DNA of 38,553 nucleotides from an uncultured Alphaproteobacteria bacterium. Lineage in GTDB: Bacteria; Pseudomonadota; Alphaproteobacteria; RF32; CAG-239. A program made the translations under genes and the position numbers. Positions 6,904-15,761 of the stretch are shown piece after piece. The notes beneath the pieces were generated by a model. The model was not told where the DNA came from. It was given only the letters and a program-made list of their open reading frames with translations, and did not search any database. Each line of letters opens with the position of its first letter. Positions within the stretch are counted from its first letter, which is position 1. The stretch lies in assembly GCA_944391685.1 (NCBI GenBank), contig CALXUM010000016.1, positions 1 through 38,553 of the forward strand, given 5' to 3'.

Positions 6904-7791
6904 TTATCTGCCCGTATTAGCTTTTGTTTGTGCCACTTGCTGAAGATTTGTATTCTTTTGCAATTTACCTTGTTTAATACCAAGATTGTATTCTTTCATT
7001 CTTTTTAGGTGTTGTTCTACAAAATTATGTTCTGAATCGTGAATGTTTTCTCCGTTTGTTTCTCTTGCTTTGATATCTTCACAAACTATTTGATTTAAAG
7101 CAATAGTACGAAGATTATTGGAAACAATACTCCTTACAACACTTTGTTTAGCTCCTTTAACAGGACCGCAAATATATAAATTTTGTCCCTCATCATAATA
7201 CATATCAGGCATTAAAGATGCTGTTTCCACAGATAAAGAACCTTTTACAAAAAACTGTCCTTCTTTATCTACGCCATAACTGACGATGCCATTATCTGTT
7301 TTAATGGTGCGAGAAAATAGATTTTGCTCTAAACTAACATTTTCTTTTTTTGTCTGTTGATCTTGTTTATGTGATGATGCCAAAGATTTTGTAACCGTAA
7401 TCATTTGTTCGTTACTAAACCCTGATTGTTCCATTGCTTCTATAAAATCAGAAAGGTTAATTTCTCCGTTCTTATCAAGACCCGACACATAATTTTTAGC
7501 AAAACTACTTGCTTGATCTTGATTAATTTGGGCATCTTTTAGGCTTTTAATTAAAGCATCTTTTTCTATTTCTATTCCACTATTTATTCCGTTTTTATAA
7601 AAATAAGCAAAAACATCTTCATCCATAACTCTTGAAGATTGCTGAGGTTTCTGCCACTTCATTTCATGAGGATCTATTTTTTTATTTTGTTTTATATCCT
7701 GAGCTGATGTCTGTTGGGCAAAAGAAATGCTCGCCAAAAATATGGAGATTTTTAAAGCTGCTTTTTTTAGTTTATCTTTTATGTTACTCAT
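6904..7791 (-). CDS. Secreted protein of unknown function with a degenerate EF-hand-like segment (295 aa)
   Basis: An N-terminal signal peptide is clear: basic KDKLKKAALK, a hydrophobic stretch, then FAQQTSAQD with AxA-type cleavage after TSA, so the protein is exported to the periplasm or beyond. Residues about 50-150 are helical and contain GLDKNGEINLSDF, which resembles one EF-hand loop but lacks the first acidic ligand, so calcium binding is doubtful. The C-terminal half contains two well-separated Cys (YICGPVKG and QIVCEDIK) that may pair. The last 50 residues are basic and Gln/Asn-rich. GGAA precedes the ATG at 7791. No family recognised. It lies between comF and glgX and appears to be a single transcription unit. 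Confidence 0.7.
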   Translation of the reverse strand: MSNIKDKLKKAALKISIFLASISFAQQTSAQDIKQNKKIDPHEMKWQKPQQSSRVMDEDVFAYFYKNGINSGIEIEKDALIKSLKDAQINQDQASSFAKNYVSGLDKNGEINLSDFIEAMEQSGFSNEQMITVTKSLASSHKQDQQTKKENVSLEQNLFSRTIKTDNGIVSYGVDKEGQFFVKGSLSVETASLMPDMYYDEGQNLYICGPVKGAKQSVVRSIVSNNLRTIALNQIVCEDIKARETNGENIHDSEHNFVEQHLKRMKEYNLGIKQGKLQKNTNLQQVAQTKANTGR

Positions 7792-7855
7792 ATCTGATTT
7801 TCCTATTGTTTTATATACTTTAGCATATAAACTTATAATTGTAAACCTCTTTATG

Positions 7856-8572
7856 TTATATAACTCTTGCGATGGTTAAAGTATCAACCGATTTGGCTCC
7901 GGCTTTTTTGAGAGCGTAGGCACATTCTTTGAGTGTGGTGCCTGTGGTTAAAACATCATCTATTAAAATTACCCTTTTGCCTTTAATGTTTTCAGTTCTT
8001 TTAACACTAAAAGCTCCTTTAACATTTTCCAATCTTTCTTTACCGCGGAGTTCAACTTGCGGACGAGTACGACGATGTTTGACCAATGAGCGACAATCTA
8101 ATTTTATACCGCTTAAGCGGCTTAATTCATGACCAAGTAATGCTGATTGATTATATTTACGTTTTAACAATCTGCTATAATGTAACGGAACCGGGATAAT
8201 CACATCAGCTCCTGCTTTAAAAATATCTTCTCCGGCAACATACATCATTTTGGCCAACAACGATGTGTTATCGGTTTTATCATGAAATTTAAATGATAAT
8301 ATTAAATGTTTGGAGTTTTCATCATAACGAAAAGCCGAACGACTTAAGCGAAAAGGAGTTCGTTTTTTAGATAAGCAACTGCCGCAAAGCATTTTTTTGT
8401 TATCAAAATTACCTTCTAATGGATGACCACATTTTTTACAATATGGTTGGGTAATGAAATTTATTTCTTCAATGCATTTTGAACACAAGCCCCGATTATC
8501 AGGCAAAACCTTACCGCATTTCAAGCAACGCGGCGGTAAAATATAGCTTAATATTTGGTCCAAAAATTTCAT
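7856..8572 (-). CDS. comF: ComF-family phosphoribosyltransferase-like protein
   Basis: ComF proteins assist DNA uptake or handling in competent bacteria and have a type I phosphoribosyltransferase fold; the natural substrate is unclear. The N-terminus carries the ComF zinc ribbon: CLKCGKVL and CSKC, then CKKCGHPL and CGSC. The PRTase domain has PVPLHYSRLLKRKYNQS and the PRPP-binding loop VILIDDVLTTGTTL near residues 200-213. 238 aa is standard. Its ATG overlaps the sucD-like stop by one base (TGATG), so translation is coupled to the sucC/sucD-like pair. No other competence gene is in the window. Confidence 0.9.
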   Translation of the reverse strand: MKFLDQILSYILPPRCLKCGKVLPDNRGLCSKCIEEINFITQPYCKKCGHPLEGNFDNKKMLCGSCLSKKRTPFRLSRSAFRYDENSKHLILSFKFHDKTDNTSLLAKMMYVAGEDIFKAGADVIIPVPLHYSRLLKRKYNQSALLGHELSRLSGIKLDCRSLVKHRRTRPQVELRGKERLENVKGAFSVKRTENIKGKRVILIDDVLTTGTTLKECAYALKKAGAKSVDTLTIARVI

Positions 8573-9444
8573 CAGCTTGCTAATTGAGCCAATTCTTTAT
8601 GAATATCGTTTATATTATCAACAACAATGATACCGGCATCTTCCATGGCATCTTTTTTATCTTGGGCCGATATATGCCCTTTACTGATAATGTCTCCGGC
8701 ATAGCCCATTTTATGCCCAAAAGGAACTGCATTACCGGCGACAAAACCTATAATCGGTTTTTTAGAGACTAAATCTTTATAATATTTAGCGGCAACCTCT
8801 TCAAACGTACCTCCTAATTGACCAATCATTACTATTGCTTTGGTATCTTTATCTTGATTAAAGCGTTCAATAGCATCAATAAAATCAATGCCTATTAACA
8901 TATCATCACCTAAACCTATGACGGTTGATTGGCCTTCTCCGGCACGAGTTGTCTCTAAAACAGCTTCATAAGTTAATGTAGATGAGCGAGAAACTACTCC
9001 AATGTTACCACGATGATGAATATTTTCAGGAAAAATACCTAAACGAGCTTCACCGGGAGTAATAATACCAGGTGTGTTGGGACCGATAAGTTTGGTAGGA
9101 GAATCTTTAAGCATCGCCTTAATCTCTATCATATCCTTAATCGGTACACCGTCTGCTATGCATACCACCAAATCAAGCTCTGCCTCAACTGCTTCTTTAA
9201 ATGCTGATTTGACATACGGAGCCGGAACATACATAACGCTGGCATTGGCTCCTGTTGTTTCTTTGGCTTCTTTTACCGTATTAAAAACCGGAAGCCCTAA
9301 ATGGGTTTCTCCTCCCTTTCCCGGAGTTACACCTCCTACAACCTTTGTGCCATAGTCTAAAGAACGACGGATATGAAACGTAGCCTGAGTACCGGTAACA
9401 CCCTGACAAATGACTTTTGTTTTGTTGTTAACCAAAATCGACAT
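8572..9444 (-). CDS. sucD: Succinyl-CoA synthetase alpha-like protein with altered active site
   Basis: The fold and length (290 aa) match SucD, which with SucC interconverts succinyl-CoA and succinate with NTP synthesis in the TCA cycle. The CoA-binding N-terminal region (GVTGTQATFHIRRSLDYGT, GGVTPGKGG) and the SRSSTLTYEAV loop are present. However, the phosphohistidine, E. coli His246 in MGHAG, is Tyr248 here (MGYAG), and E. coli Glu208 in GEIGG is Gln209 (GQLGG). A His occurs four residues earlier (His244). GGD in the family's GIGGDP is GDD. All known members work through the phosphohistidine, so ordinary activity is doubtful; a different reaction or a regulatory role is possible. Coupled by one-base overlaps to the genes on both sides. 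Confidence 0.85.
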   Translation of the reverse strand: MSILVNNKTKVICQGVTGTQATFHIRRSLDYGTKVVGGVTPGKGGETHLGLPVFNTVKEAKETTGANASVMYVPAPYVKSAFKEAVEAELDLVVCIADGVPIKDMIEIKAMLKDSPTKLIGPNTPGIITPGEARLGIFPENIHHRGNIGVVSRSSTLTYEAVLETTRAGEGQSTVIGLGDDMLIGIDFIDAIERFNQDKDTKAIVMIGQLGGTFEEVAAKYYKDLVSKKPIIGFVAGNAVPFGHKMGYAGDIISKGHISAQDKKDAMEDAGIIVVDNINDIHKELAQLAS

Positions 9445-10646
9445 CAGTCATTTTCCTCCATTGCTTTAACCAATTTGTTGATTGCATCTTCCATGGTGTC
9501 GGCCATTATCAGAGGAAGTTTTGATCTTTCCAATATCTCTTTTGCTTCCTCTTTGTTGGTTCCTTCAAACCTTATAACTAAAGGAACATTAAGTCCAACT
9601 TCCGATGCTGCTGATATAACTCCATCGGCAATTAGATTACAACGCAAAAAACCACCCAAAATATTAATTAAAATACCCTCAACTCTCGGGTTTGTCATAA
9701 TTATTTTAATACCGGAGGCAATTTTGTCTTTATCAACACCGCCTTTAACGTTCAAAAAGCAAGCCGTACCTATTCCTTTGGCACGCAGAGCATCCATGGC
9801 TGCCAAGGCAATCCCGTCTCCGTTGACTATACAACCAATTGAGCCATTAAATTCACTATAACCAAAACGATATTTTGAAGCTTGCAATTCCCTTTCCGAT
9901 GCCTCGTAATCATCTTGCAAACGACTAATCTCAGGGTGGCGATATAAGGCATTATCATCAAAAGACATTTTAGCGTCCAAGGCCACCAATTCTCCATTTT
10001 TCATAACTCCGACAGGATTGGTTTCGATCATGGTTGCATCATAATCGATGAAAGCCCTATGCATCCCGTTAATATAAGTTTCGAGACTACGAGAACTTTT
10101 AGGTTTAAGTTTTAAAAATTCCATAACCTTTTTAACTTGTTCTGCCGATACTTCTTTATTCAAATCAAGATTTATTTTTAAAATCTTTTCCGGATTATTA
10201 ATGGCTATCTGAGAGATATCTTCATCTTTTGTTGATGCGACAAGTAAAGTTACTTCTGCTTTTACTCTATCAATAACCATACCGGCATAAAAAATATGTT
10301 CAATTTTATTGTATGCTTCAACATATATGCGACTTACAAGTTTGCCCTTTGGTCCGGTTTGAATTGTTACCAAGGTTGAGCCTAACATTTGCTCGGCATT
10401 TTTTTCAATATCACGGCGACTCTTTATTAAACGTATTCCTCCGCGGCGACCGCTGCCTTTTTCTAAAAAATAACCTTTATTACGGGCTCCGGACTGAATT
10501 TGAGCTTTTAACATCCACGGACCGCGAAATGAAACTTTAGAGGCAACTTTTTTAGCCTCAAGAGGAGTATAGGCTATTCCGCCTTTGGGAATCTTTATGC
10601 CGTATTGGCTTAAAATTTTTTTGGCCTGATACTCGTGAATATTCAT
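9444..10646 (-). CDS. sucC: Succinyl-CoA synthetase beta-like (ATP-grasp) protein
   Basis: The N-terminus MNIHEYQAKKILSQYGI is classic SucC; the protein (400 aa) has an ATP-grasp domain followed by the ligase CoA domain. MIETNPV (E208) corresponds to E. coli LIEINPL with Glu197, and NILGGFLRCNLIADG is well kept. The nucleotide-binding segment is unusual: the family's HAGGRGKAGGVK is replaced by QSGARNKG followed by an insertion of about ten residues (55-69) before GGIRL. Together with the partner's lost phosphohistidine this marks a divergent pair. Its stop overlaps the sucD-like ATG as TGATG. sufE ends 13 bases upstream, so the pair is probably transcribed with sufE. Confidence 0.88.
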   Translation of the reverse strand: MNIHEYQAKKILSQYGIKIPKGGIAYTPLEAKKVASKVSFRGPWMLKAQIQSGARNKGYFLEKGSGRRGGIRLIKSRRDIEKNAEQMLGSTLVTIQTGPKGKLVSRIYVEAYNKIEHIFYAGMVIDRVKAEVTLLVASTKDEDISQIAINNPEKILKINLDLNKEVSAEQVKKVMEFLKLKPKSSRSLETYINGMHRAFIDYDATMIETNPVGVMKNGELVALDAKMSFDDNALYRHPEISRLQDDYEASERELQASKYRFGYSEFNGSIGCIVNGDGIALAAMDALRAKGIGTACFLNVKGGVDKDKIASGIKIIMTNPRVEGILINILGGFLRCNLIADGVISAASEVGLNVPLVIRFEGTNKEEAKEILERSKLPLIMADTMEDAINKLVKAMEEND

Positions 10647-10659
10647 TTTTATTCCTTAT

Positions 10660-11058
10660 CTATAGAATCTCCGCGTATTGTTTAATCTTTTCCGTCATAG
10701 AAATTAAACCGTTTCGGCGGCTGGGAGACAGATGTTCCTCTAATCCGAGTTTAGCAAAAATATCCTCAACTGCAACTGCTTTAATTTCTGATGGGGATTT
10801 ATTGTTATAAATCATTAAGACAATAGCTATGAGCCCTTTAACAATCATAGCATCGCTATCGCCTCGAAAACTTATTTTTTCACCTTCTTTTGAAGGGACC
10901 AGCCATACTTGTGATTGACACCCCCTTACTTTCCATTCATCAGTTTTAAGATTATCCGGAAATGGCGGCATTTTCTCACCTAATTCAATAATATAGCGAT
11001 ATTTGTCTTCCCAACCATCTAAAAATTCAAAATTTTCTATTAAATCATCTATTGTCAT
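10660..11058 (-). CDS. sufE: SufE sulfur-transfer protein
   Basis: It accepts persulfide sulfur from SufS and passes it to the SufBCD scaffold during Fe-S cluster assembly. The family pattern is intact: an N-terminal helix (DDLIENFEFLDGWEDKYRYI), the PPFPD segment, and the acceptor Cys47 in VRGCQSQVWL; LSPSRRNGL is typical of the C-terminal region. 132 aa is normal. It lies downstream of the terminator that closes the sufB-to-amidotransferase operon, so it probably has its own promoter in 11059-11116 and starts the transcript continuing into the sucC/sucD-like pair and comF. Confidence 0.93.
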   Translation of the reverse strand: MTIDDLIENFEFLDGWEDKYRYIIELGEKMPPFPDNLKTDEWKVRGCQSQVWLVPSKEGEKISFRGDSDAMIVKGLIAIVLMIYNNKSPSEIKAVAVEDIFAKLGLEEHLSPSRRNGLISMTEKIKQYAEIL

Positions 11059-11109
11059 TTATTAATGCCTTTTTGTTTTGGTTTAGCATTTTCATTTGTG
11101 TTAGTCCAT

Positions 11110-11144
11110 AAAAAAAATTACCGGAGGTATTAACATCCGGTAAT
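11110..11144 (-). terminator. Intrinsic terminator that includes the amidotransferase stop codon
   Basis: On the minus strand ATTACCGGA (11144-11136) pairs with TCCGGTAAT (11125-11117), followed by a run of eight T. The upstream arm encodes the last residues of the amidotransferase (ITG, then Cys) and the loop holds its TAA stop, so the terminator overlaps the end of the gene. On the plus strand it also has a T-run. Confidence 0.85.
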
Positions 11145-11987
11145 TTTTTTATGATACTCATTTGCAGCACTGATAAATGCGGCAAATAGAGCTTTAGCAT
11201 TTTCATCTCCGATTTTGAACAACCGTTCCGGATGCCACTGCACCGAAAGCACAAAGTCGCTCCACGGATGAGCATGTTCTACTGCTTCTACAATTCCGTC
11301 ATCTGTCTTGCCTACAACCAAACAATCGCTTCGTTTGTTTTCGAGCAAAACCGTATTGTGACAAGAATTAACCCTTATTTTTTCTTGACACAGAATGCGG
11401 TTGATAAGACTTCCTTTTTGCAAAGTGATGCTGTGTGAAAGCTCATATGGCTTTTGCAAGTGAGATCTTTCAGGCAAAACATTTTTATTAATTTCTGTTT
11501 GCACTCCACAACCCTTGTAGACACCAAGCATTTGCATTCCGCCACAAATGGCAAATGTCGGAAGATTATTTTGCATTGCATACTTTATCATCCTAACATA
11601 AGCATGAGGGCGTCGTTCCCATGTAGCATGAGGATGCTTTTTAACAAGGCGGAAATTACCTCCTATCAACATCATTCCATCAGGAAGAGTTAGCTCAAGC
11701 TGACGATAAACATAATCATAGACAATGAAAACAGGTGCCCCTCCGGAAGCAACTATAGCATCTACATAGTCAGGAAAGATGGTATAATCTTCTTTTTCAC
11801 GATCGGGGTGTTTGTCTTGTGCTAGAATTACGGCTATACGAGGCTTGTTTGTATAATCAAGATCCGGAAGACGAATCTGCGGAGTAATTCCTTGGGAAAA
11901 TAAATTTTCAACTTCCTCTGCGGTTATTGCCCATAGTGGAACATTTTCGTGAGGATAATTGATTCTCCGTAAATAAATTATATCCAT
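11130..11987 (-). CDS. Class I glutamine amidotransferase / gamma-glutamyl hydrolase (peptidase C26, PuuD-like)
   Basis: Proteins of this family hydrolyse gamma-glutamyl bonds, for example gamma-glutamyl-GABA in polyamine breakdown. The catalytic triad is readable: nucleophile Cys148 in FAICGGMQML and His252/Glu254 in SVQWHPE. The N-terminal 45 residues (MDIIYLRRINYPHENVPLW) are an addition ahead of the usual start near NKPRIAVI. 285 aa overall. It is the last gene before the terminator of the suf operon, 75 bases after sufT. A link to Fe-S assembly is not established; co-transcription might relate to glutamate or glutathione chemistry, which is speculative. Confidence 0.85.
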   Translation of the reverse strand: MDIIYLRRINYPHENVPLWAITAEEVENLFSQGITPQIRLPDLDYTNKPRIAVILAQDKHPDREKEDYTIFPDYVDAIVASGGAPVFIVYDYVYRQLELTLPDGMMLIGGNFRLVKKHPHATWERRPHAYVRMIKYAMQNNLPTFAICGGMQMLGVYKGCGVQTEINKNVLPERSHLQKPYELSHSITLQKGSLINRILCQEKIRVNSCHNTVLLENKRSDCLVVGKTDDGIVEAVEHAHPWSDFVLSVQWHPERLFKIGDENAKALFAAFISAANEYHKKITGC

Positions 11988-12062
11988 ATCTCAATAATTT
12001 TAGTTTGAGTGGATACTAACCTTTTTATTTTGTTTTTTCAACCTATATGTTATGTTTGTTTA

Positions 12063-12497
12063 TTAAAAAAGCTCAATCATTGATTTGGCTTCTTCACTCA
12101 TATTTTCAATTGTCCAAGCCGGCTCCCAGACAATTTTTACTTCAACCAAACCACTGCCCTCTAATCTCGAAACGGCATCAGCTGCTTGTTGCGGTAAAAT
12201 TCCTGCCACCGGACACATAGGGGAAGTTACGGTCATTTCTATTTTAACGTTTCCATTAGGCTCAATATCTATTTTATAAACCAACCCCAAATCCCAAATA
12301 TTTATCATTATTTCCGGATCGCAAACCGTTTTTAAGGCCTCAATAACTTCTTCACGGGAAACTATTTTTGAAGGAATTGAAGATAACTCTGTTCCGGCAT
12401 AGGCAACATAATCCTGCGGGATTTGTCTTTCGCCAAGCCCCATAACTTCTAAAAGTTGGTTTTCTTCAGCACTTAAGATTTTTTCTTCTTTTTCCAT
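12063..12497 (-). CDS. sufT: SufT / MIP18-family (DUF59) Fe-S assembly factor
   Basis: SufT proteins assist Fe-S maturation, particularly under high demand. The core MIP18 domain runs from about residue 47 to the end: VIEALKTVCDPEIMINIWDLGLVY, then VTSPMCPVAG with the conserved Cys, and WEPAWTIENMSEEAK. The first 45 residues form a variable extension (KILSAEENQLLEVMGLGERQ). Eleven bases separate it from sufS, as is common in alphaproteobacterial suf operons. Confidence 0.9.
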   Translation of the reverse strand: MEKEEKILSAEENQLLEVMGLGERQIPQDYVAYAGTELSSIPSKIVSREEVIEALKTVCDPEIMINIWDLGLVYKIDIEPNGNVKIEMTVTSPMCPVAGILPQQAADAVSRLEGSGLVEVKIVWEPAWTIENMSEEAKSMIELF

Positions 12498-12508
12498 TAT
12501 TTTATCCT

Positions 12509-13723
12509 TTAGAAAAATTCACGTGCTTTTTTTAAGGCTTGAATAAAACGATCTATGTCAGCATGATTGCTATAAAGCCCTAAACTGGCTCTGGTTAACG
12601 ACTCATAGCCCATGCGGTGTACAAGCGGGGCTGCACAGTGATGGCCTACTCTTACCGCCACGCCTTCTTTATCCAGCACAAAAGCTAAATCTTGTGGGTG
12701 AATTCCATCCATTACTATTGAAAAAACACCACCCTTGCCTTCTGCCGTGCCGATTTCATGCAAACCTTGGACTTCTGGCAAACGTGAATGCATATATTTT
12801 ACTAACTCATCTTCATGGGCTTTTATATTGTCTAATCCCAAGTGCATCATATATTCAAGAGCTTCTCCTAAGCCAATGGCTTGTACAATTGCCGGTGTTC
12901 CGGCCTCAAACTTGGCTGGAGGGACATCAAAAGTGGCCTTTTGATATGTTACGACATCAACCATATCCCCACCAAATTGATAGGGCGGCATTGCTTGTAA
13001 TAACTCTGTTTTGCCGTAAAGCACTCCAACTCCCGTCGGCCCATAAGTTTTATGACCGGAAAAAGCCAAGAAATCACAATCCAAATCCTTAACATCGGTT
13101 TTTTGATGCACGACTGATTGGCAGGCATCAACCAAAACCTTGGCTCCTTTGGCGTGAGCGGCAGAAATTATTTCTTTAACAGGGAAAACGGTGCCCAAAA
13201 CATTAGACATACCAGTAACGGCAACTAACTTGGTTTTGTCATTTAATTCTTTAGTAAAATCTTCCCAAATAAAACTTCCATCATCACCGATTTTAAATAT
13301 CTTTAAGGTAAAACCAATCTCATCTCGCAATTGTTGCCATGGGACAAGGTTGGCATGGTGTTCGGCCTCTGAAATCAACACCTCGTCCTTATTTGATAAA
13401 AATTTGCGTCCCCAGGTTGAGGCTACCAGATTTATTGACTCTGTCGCATTACGAGTAAAAATTATTTCCTCTGCCTTATCTGCATTAAGAAATTTTTGCA
13501 CTTTTTGACGGGCATGCTCATACTCAGTAGTTATTTCTTCCGATAAAAGATATGAGCCGCGATGAACGTTGGAATATTCTCGGCAATAAATGTCCATCAT
13601 TTTATCTAATACGGCTTTAGGTTTTTGTGCCGAAGCGGCAGAATCTAAAAATGTATTGGGCTTGCCGTTTATTTCCAAACCCAAAACAGGAAAATCTTTT
13701 CTTACCTCTTCTACATCATACAT
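12509..13723 (-). CDS. sufS: SufS cysteine desulfurase (group II)
   Basis: This PLP enzyme takes sulfur from L-cysteine as an enzyme-bound persulfide for Fe-S assembly. The PLP Lys is K225 in FSGHKTYGPTGVG; H-H in EAEHHANLVPW stacks on the cofactor. The catalytic Cys is C363 in RVGHHCAAP, on the short loop of group II enzymes that need SufE. 404 aa is standard. It lies between sufD (24 bases upstream) and sufT, within the suf operon. Confidence 0.95.
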   Translation of the reverse strand: MYDVEEVRKDFPVLGLEINGKPNTFLDSAASAQKPKAVLDKMMDIYCREYSNVHRGSYLLSEEITTEYEHARQKVQKFLNADKAEEIIFTRNATESINLVASTWGRKFLSNKDEVLISEAEHHANLVPWQQLRDEIGFTLKIFKIGDDGSFIWEDFTKELNDKTKLVAVTGMSNVLGTVFPVKEIISAAHAKGAKVLVDACQSVVHQKTDVKDLDCDFLAFSGHKTYGPTGVGVLYGKTELLQAMPPYQFGGDMVDVVTYQKATFDVPPAKFEAGTPAIVQAIGLGEALEYMMHLGLDNIKAHEDELVKYMHSRLPEVQGLHEIGTAEGKGGVFSIVMDGIHPQDLAFVLDKEGVAVRVGHHCAAPLVHRMGYESLTRASLGLYSNHADIDRFIQALKKAREFF

Positions 13724-13747
13724 AATTATTTCTCCGTTTGTCTTTGC

Positions 13748-14992
13748 CTACAAAAATGATTTAAGCCAATTGCTAATATCTTGATTATCAAGCAAGGCAA
13801 AAACCTCTTCAAAATATGCAGATATTAGGAGTTGGCGGGCTTCTTCATAGCCAATTCCTCTTGAACGCATATAAAATAGTTGCTCTTCATCTAACTCGCC
13901 GCTGGCTGCTCCATGTGAGCATTTTACATCATCGGCAAAAATTTCAAGTTCCGGCTTAACATCAACCTCAGCCTCATCACTGAGCAAAAGAGCTTTATGC
14001 AACTGATTGCCCTCTGTTGCCACACAATCTTGAGCAATATGTATTTTTCCTTGAAAAATTCCTTTTGCCTGACCGCCTATTACACCCTTAACCAATTGGT
14101 GCGATTTGGTAGCCACCGCCAAATGCTCAACATCGGTAGTGGTGTCAACCTTGGCCCAGCCATCAATCTTATATGCGGCATTAACAACGCATTCAGCTTC
14201 CTGCTGACGCAAAATAACTCTGCTTTCGTTACGAGCTAAGTCAGCCCCTCTTTGTAAACAAAAACTATCATAGAGCCCTTTTTCATCTACCAATACATGG
14301 CTGAACGCAATGTGTGATGCTTTAAAGGCCTCATTTTGAAATTTGATATGTTTTAAGTTGGCTCCTTTGCCGACAAAAATTTGGTTTACAACATTGTTAA
14401 AATAATGAGATTTAAGCTCTCCGTCATAGTGATAATATTCGACCACCTCTGCTTTCGAGGATTTATCCAAAACAACAACATTGTGCAAATTGGAAAACAA
14501 ATTTTTATCTTCACAAGATGTGTGCACATCTAAAACCAATGGCTTATCCAAAACGAATCCTTGCGGCAGGTGGATATATACCCCCTCGTTGAGATATTTT
14601 TGATTCAAGGCTGCAAAGGGAAACTTATTTAAATCACAAATTTGTTTCAGCCAAAATTGTATTTCAGAGCTTTTGGTTAAAATAGCCTCAATCAGCGGCA
14701 ATACTTCAATTTCCTCGGGGAAAAAGCTTCCTTCAGGGCAAAAGCGTCCGTTTTCAAAACAAATGCGGTAGCAAGAAAATGGTATTTCTTGTTTTACTTT
14801 TTGAGAACAGCCACCACAACTAAAAACATAATCATCTGTTGCAAGTTCTTTAGGTTTTAAGTACTTCCATGCCTCTGTTTTGGCGCCGGGAACACCTGAT
14901 TTAAGAAAAGCCTCCTCTCCTTTGCGGCGGAGAGCTTTCAACCATGGTATTTCATCTCCAATAAGCGAAATATTTTCAACCAAACCAGCCAT
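13748..14992 (-). CDS. sufD: SufD, Fe-S scaffold subunit
   Basis: SufD pairs with SufB and the ATPase SufC to form the scaffold on which Fe-S clusters are built. The N-terminal helical region contains GAKTEAWKYLKPKELA, typical for SufD. The central beta-helix domain and the C-terminal motif CSHGAASGELDEEQLFYMRSRGI are well conserved, the last containing the Cys/His residues of the SufB-SufD interface. 414 aa is normal. It begins one base after sufC ends, so the two are tightly coupled. Confidence 0.95.
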   Translation of the reverse strand: MAGLVENISLIGDEIPWLKALRRKGEEAFLKSGVPGAKTEAWKYLKPKELATDDYVFSCGGCSQKVKQEIPFSCYRICFENGRFCPEGSFFPEEIEVLPLIEAILTKSSEIQFWLKQICDLNKFPFAALNQKYLNEGVYIHLPQGFVLDKPLVLDVHTSCEDKNLFSNLHNVVVLDKSSKAEVVEYYHYDGELKSHYFNNVVNQIFVGKGANLKHIKFQNEAFKASHIAFSHVLVDEKGLYDSFCLQRGADLARNESRVILRQQEAECVVNAAYKIDGWAKVDTTTDVEHLAVATKSHQLVKGVIGGQAKGIFQGKIHIAQDCVATEGNQLHKALLLSDEAEVDVKPELEIFADDVKCSHGAASGELDEEQLFYMRSRGIGYEEARQLLISAYFEEVFALLDNQDISNWLKSFL

Positions 14993-14993
14993 A

Positions 14994-15755
14994 TTAATTC
15001 TCTTTCACAAAACCGGCATAACCTTTTTCTTCCAATTCAAGGGCTAGTTTTTTATCTCCGGAACGAACAATATGACCATCCGCAAAGACATGAACAAAAT
15101 CGGGCACAATGTAATTTAGAAGACGTTGATAGTGGGTGATTACCAATAAAGAACGTTCTTTATCACGCAAAGAATTAACCCCTTCGGCAACAACTTTTAG
15201 AGCATCAATATCTAAGCCGGAATCGGCTTCGTCCAAAATTGAAAGCCTTGGCTTTAAGATGCACATTTGCAAAGTTTCAAGTCTTTTCTTTTCTCCACCT
15301 GAGAATCCGACATTTAGCGGCCGTTTCATCATCTCAGAATCTATGCCCAATTTTTTACCTTCTTCTTTGAGCATTTTCAAAAATTCCATTGTATCAAGCT
15401 CAGGTTGTTGATTATGTTTACGAACGGCATTGACAGCATGTTTAAGAAAAGTTGCCGTTGGTACACCTGGAATTTCTACCGGATATTGCATGCACAAAAA
15501 AATGCCTTCATGTGCTCTTTCTTCAGGAGATAATTTGAGCAAATCATATCCTTTATAGCGAACACTGCCTGATGTTATTTCATAGCCTGGTTTGCCGGTC
15601 AATACGTTGGAAAGAGTAGATTTTCCGGCACCGTTTGGTCCCATAATGGCATGAACCTCACCTTCATTAATGGTAAGATTAAAGCCATTGATAATTTCTT
15701 TTTCTTTAACGCGGGCGTGCAAATCCTCAATTTCAAGTAACGGCGTGGTCATCAT
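14994..15755 (-). CDS. sufC: SufC, Fe-S assembly ABC ATPase
   Basis: SufC is the cytoplasmic ABC-type ATPase that drives conformational change in the SufBCD scaffold. Walker A is GPNGAGKST (about residues 39-47), the ABC signature is FSGGEKKR, Walker B reads SILDEADSGLD, and the switch His is in VITHYQR. 253 aa is normal. Located between the MazG-like gene (6 bases) and sufD (1 base). Confidence 0.96.
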   Translation of the reverse strand: MMTTPLLEIEDLHARVKEKEIINGFNLTINEGEVHAIMGPNGAGKSTLSNVLTGKPGYEITSGSVRYKGYDLLKLSPEERAHEGIFLCMQYPVEIPGVPTATFLKHAVNAVRKHNQQPELDTMEFLKMLKEEGKKLGIDSEMMKRPLNVGFSGGEKKRLETLQMCILKPRLSILDEADSGLDIDALKVVAEGVNSLRDKERSLLVITHYQRLLNYIVPDFVHVFADGHIVRSGDKKLALELEEKGYAGFVKEN

Positions 15756-15761
15756 CTTCTC

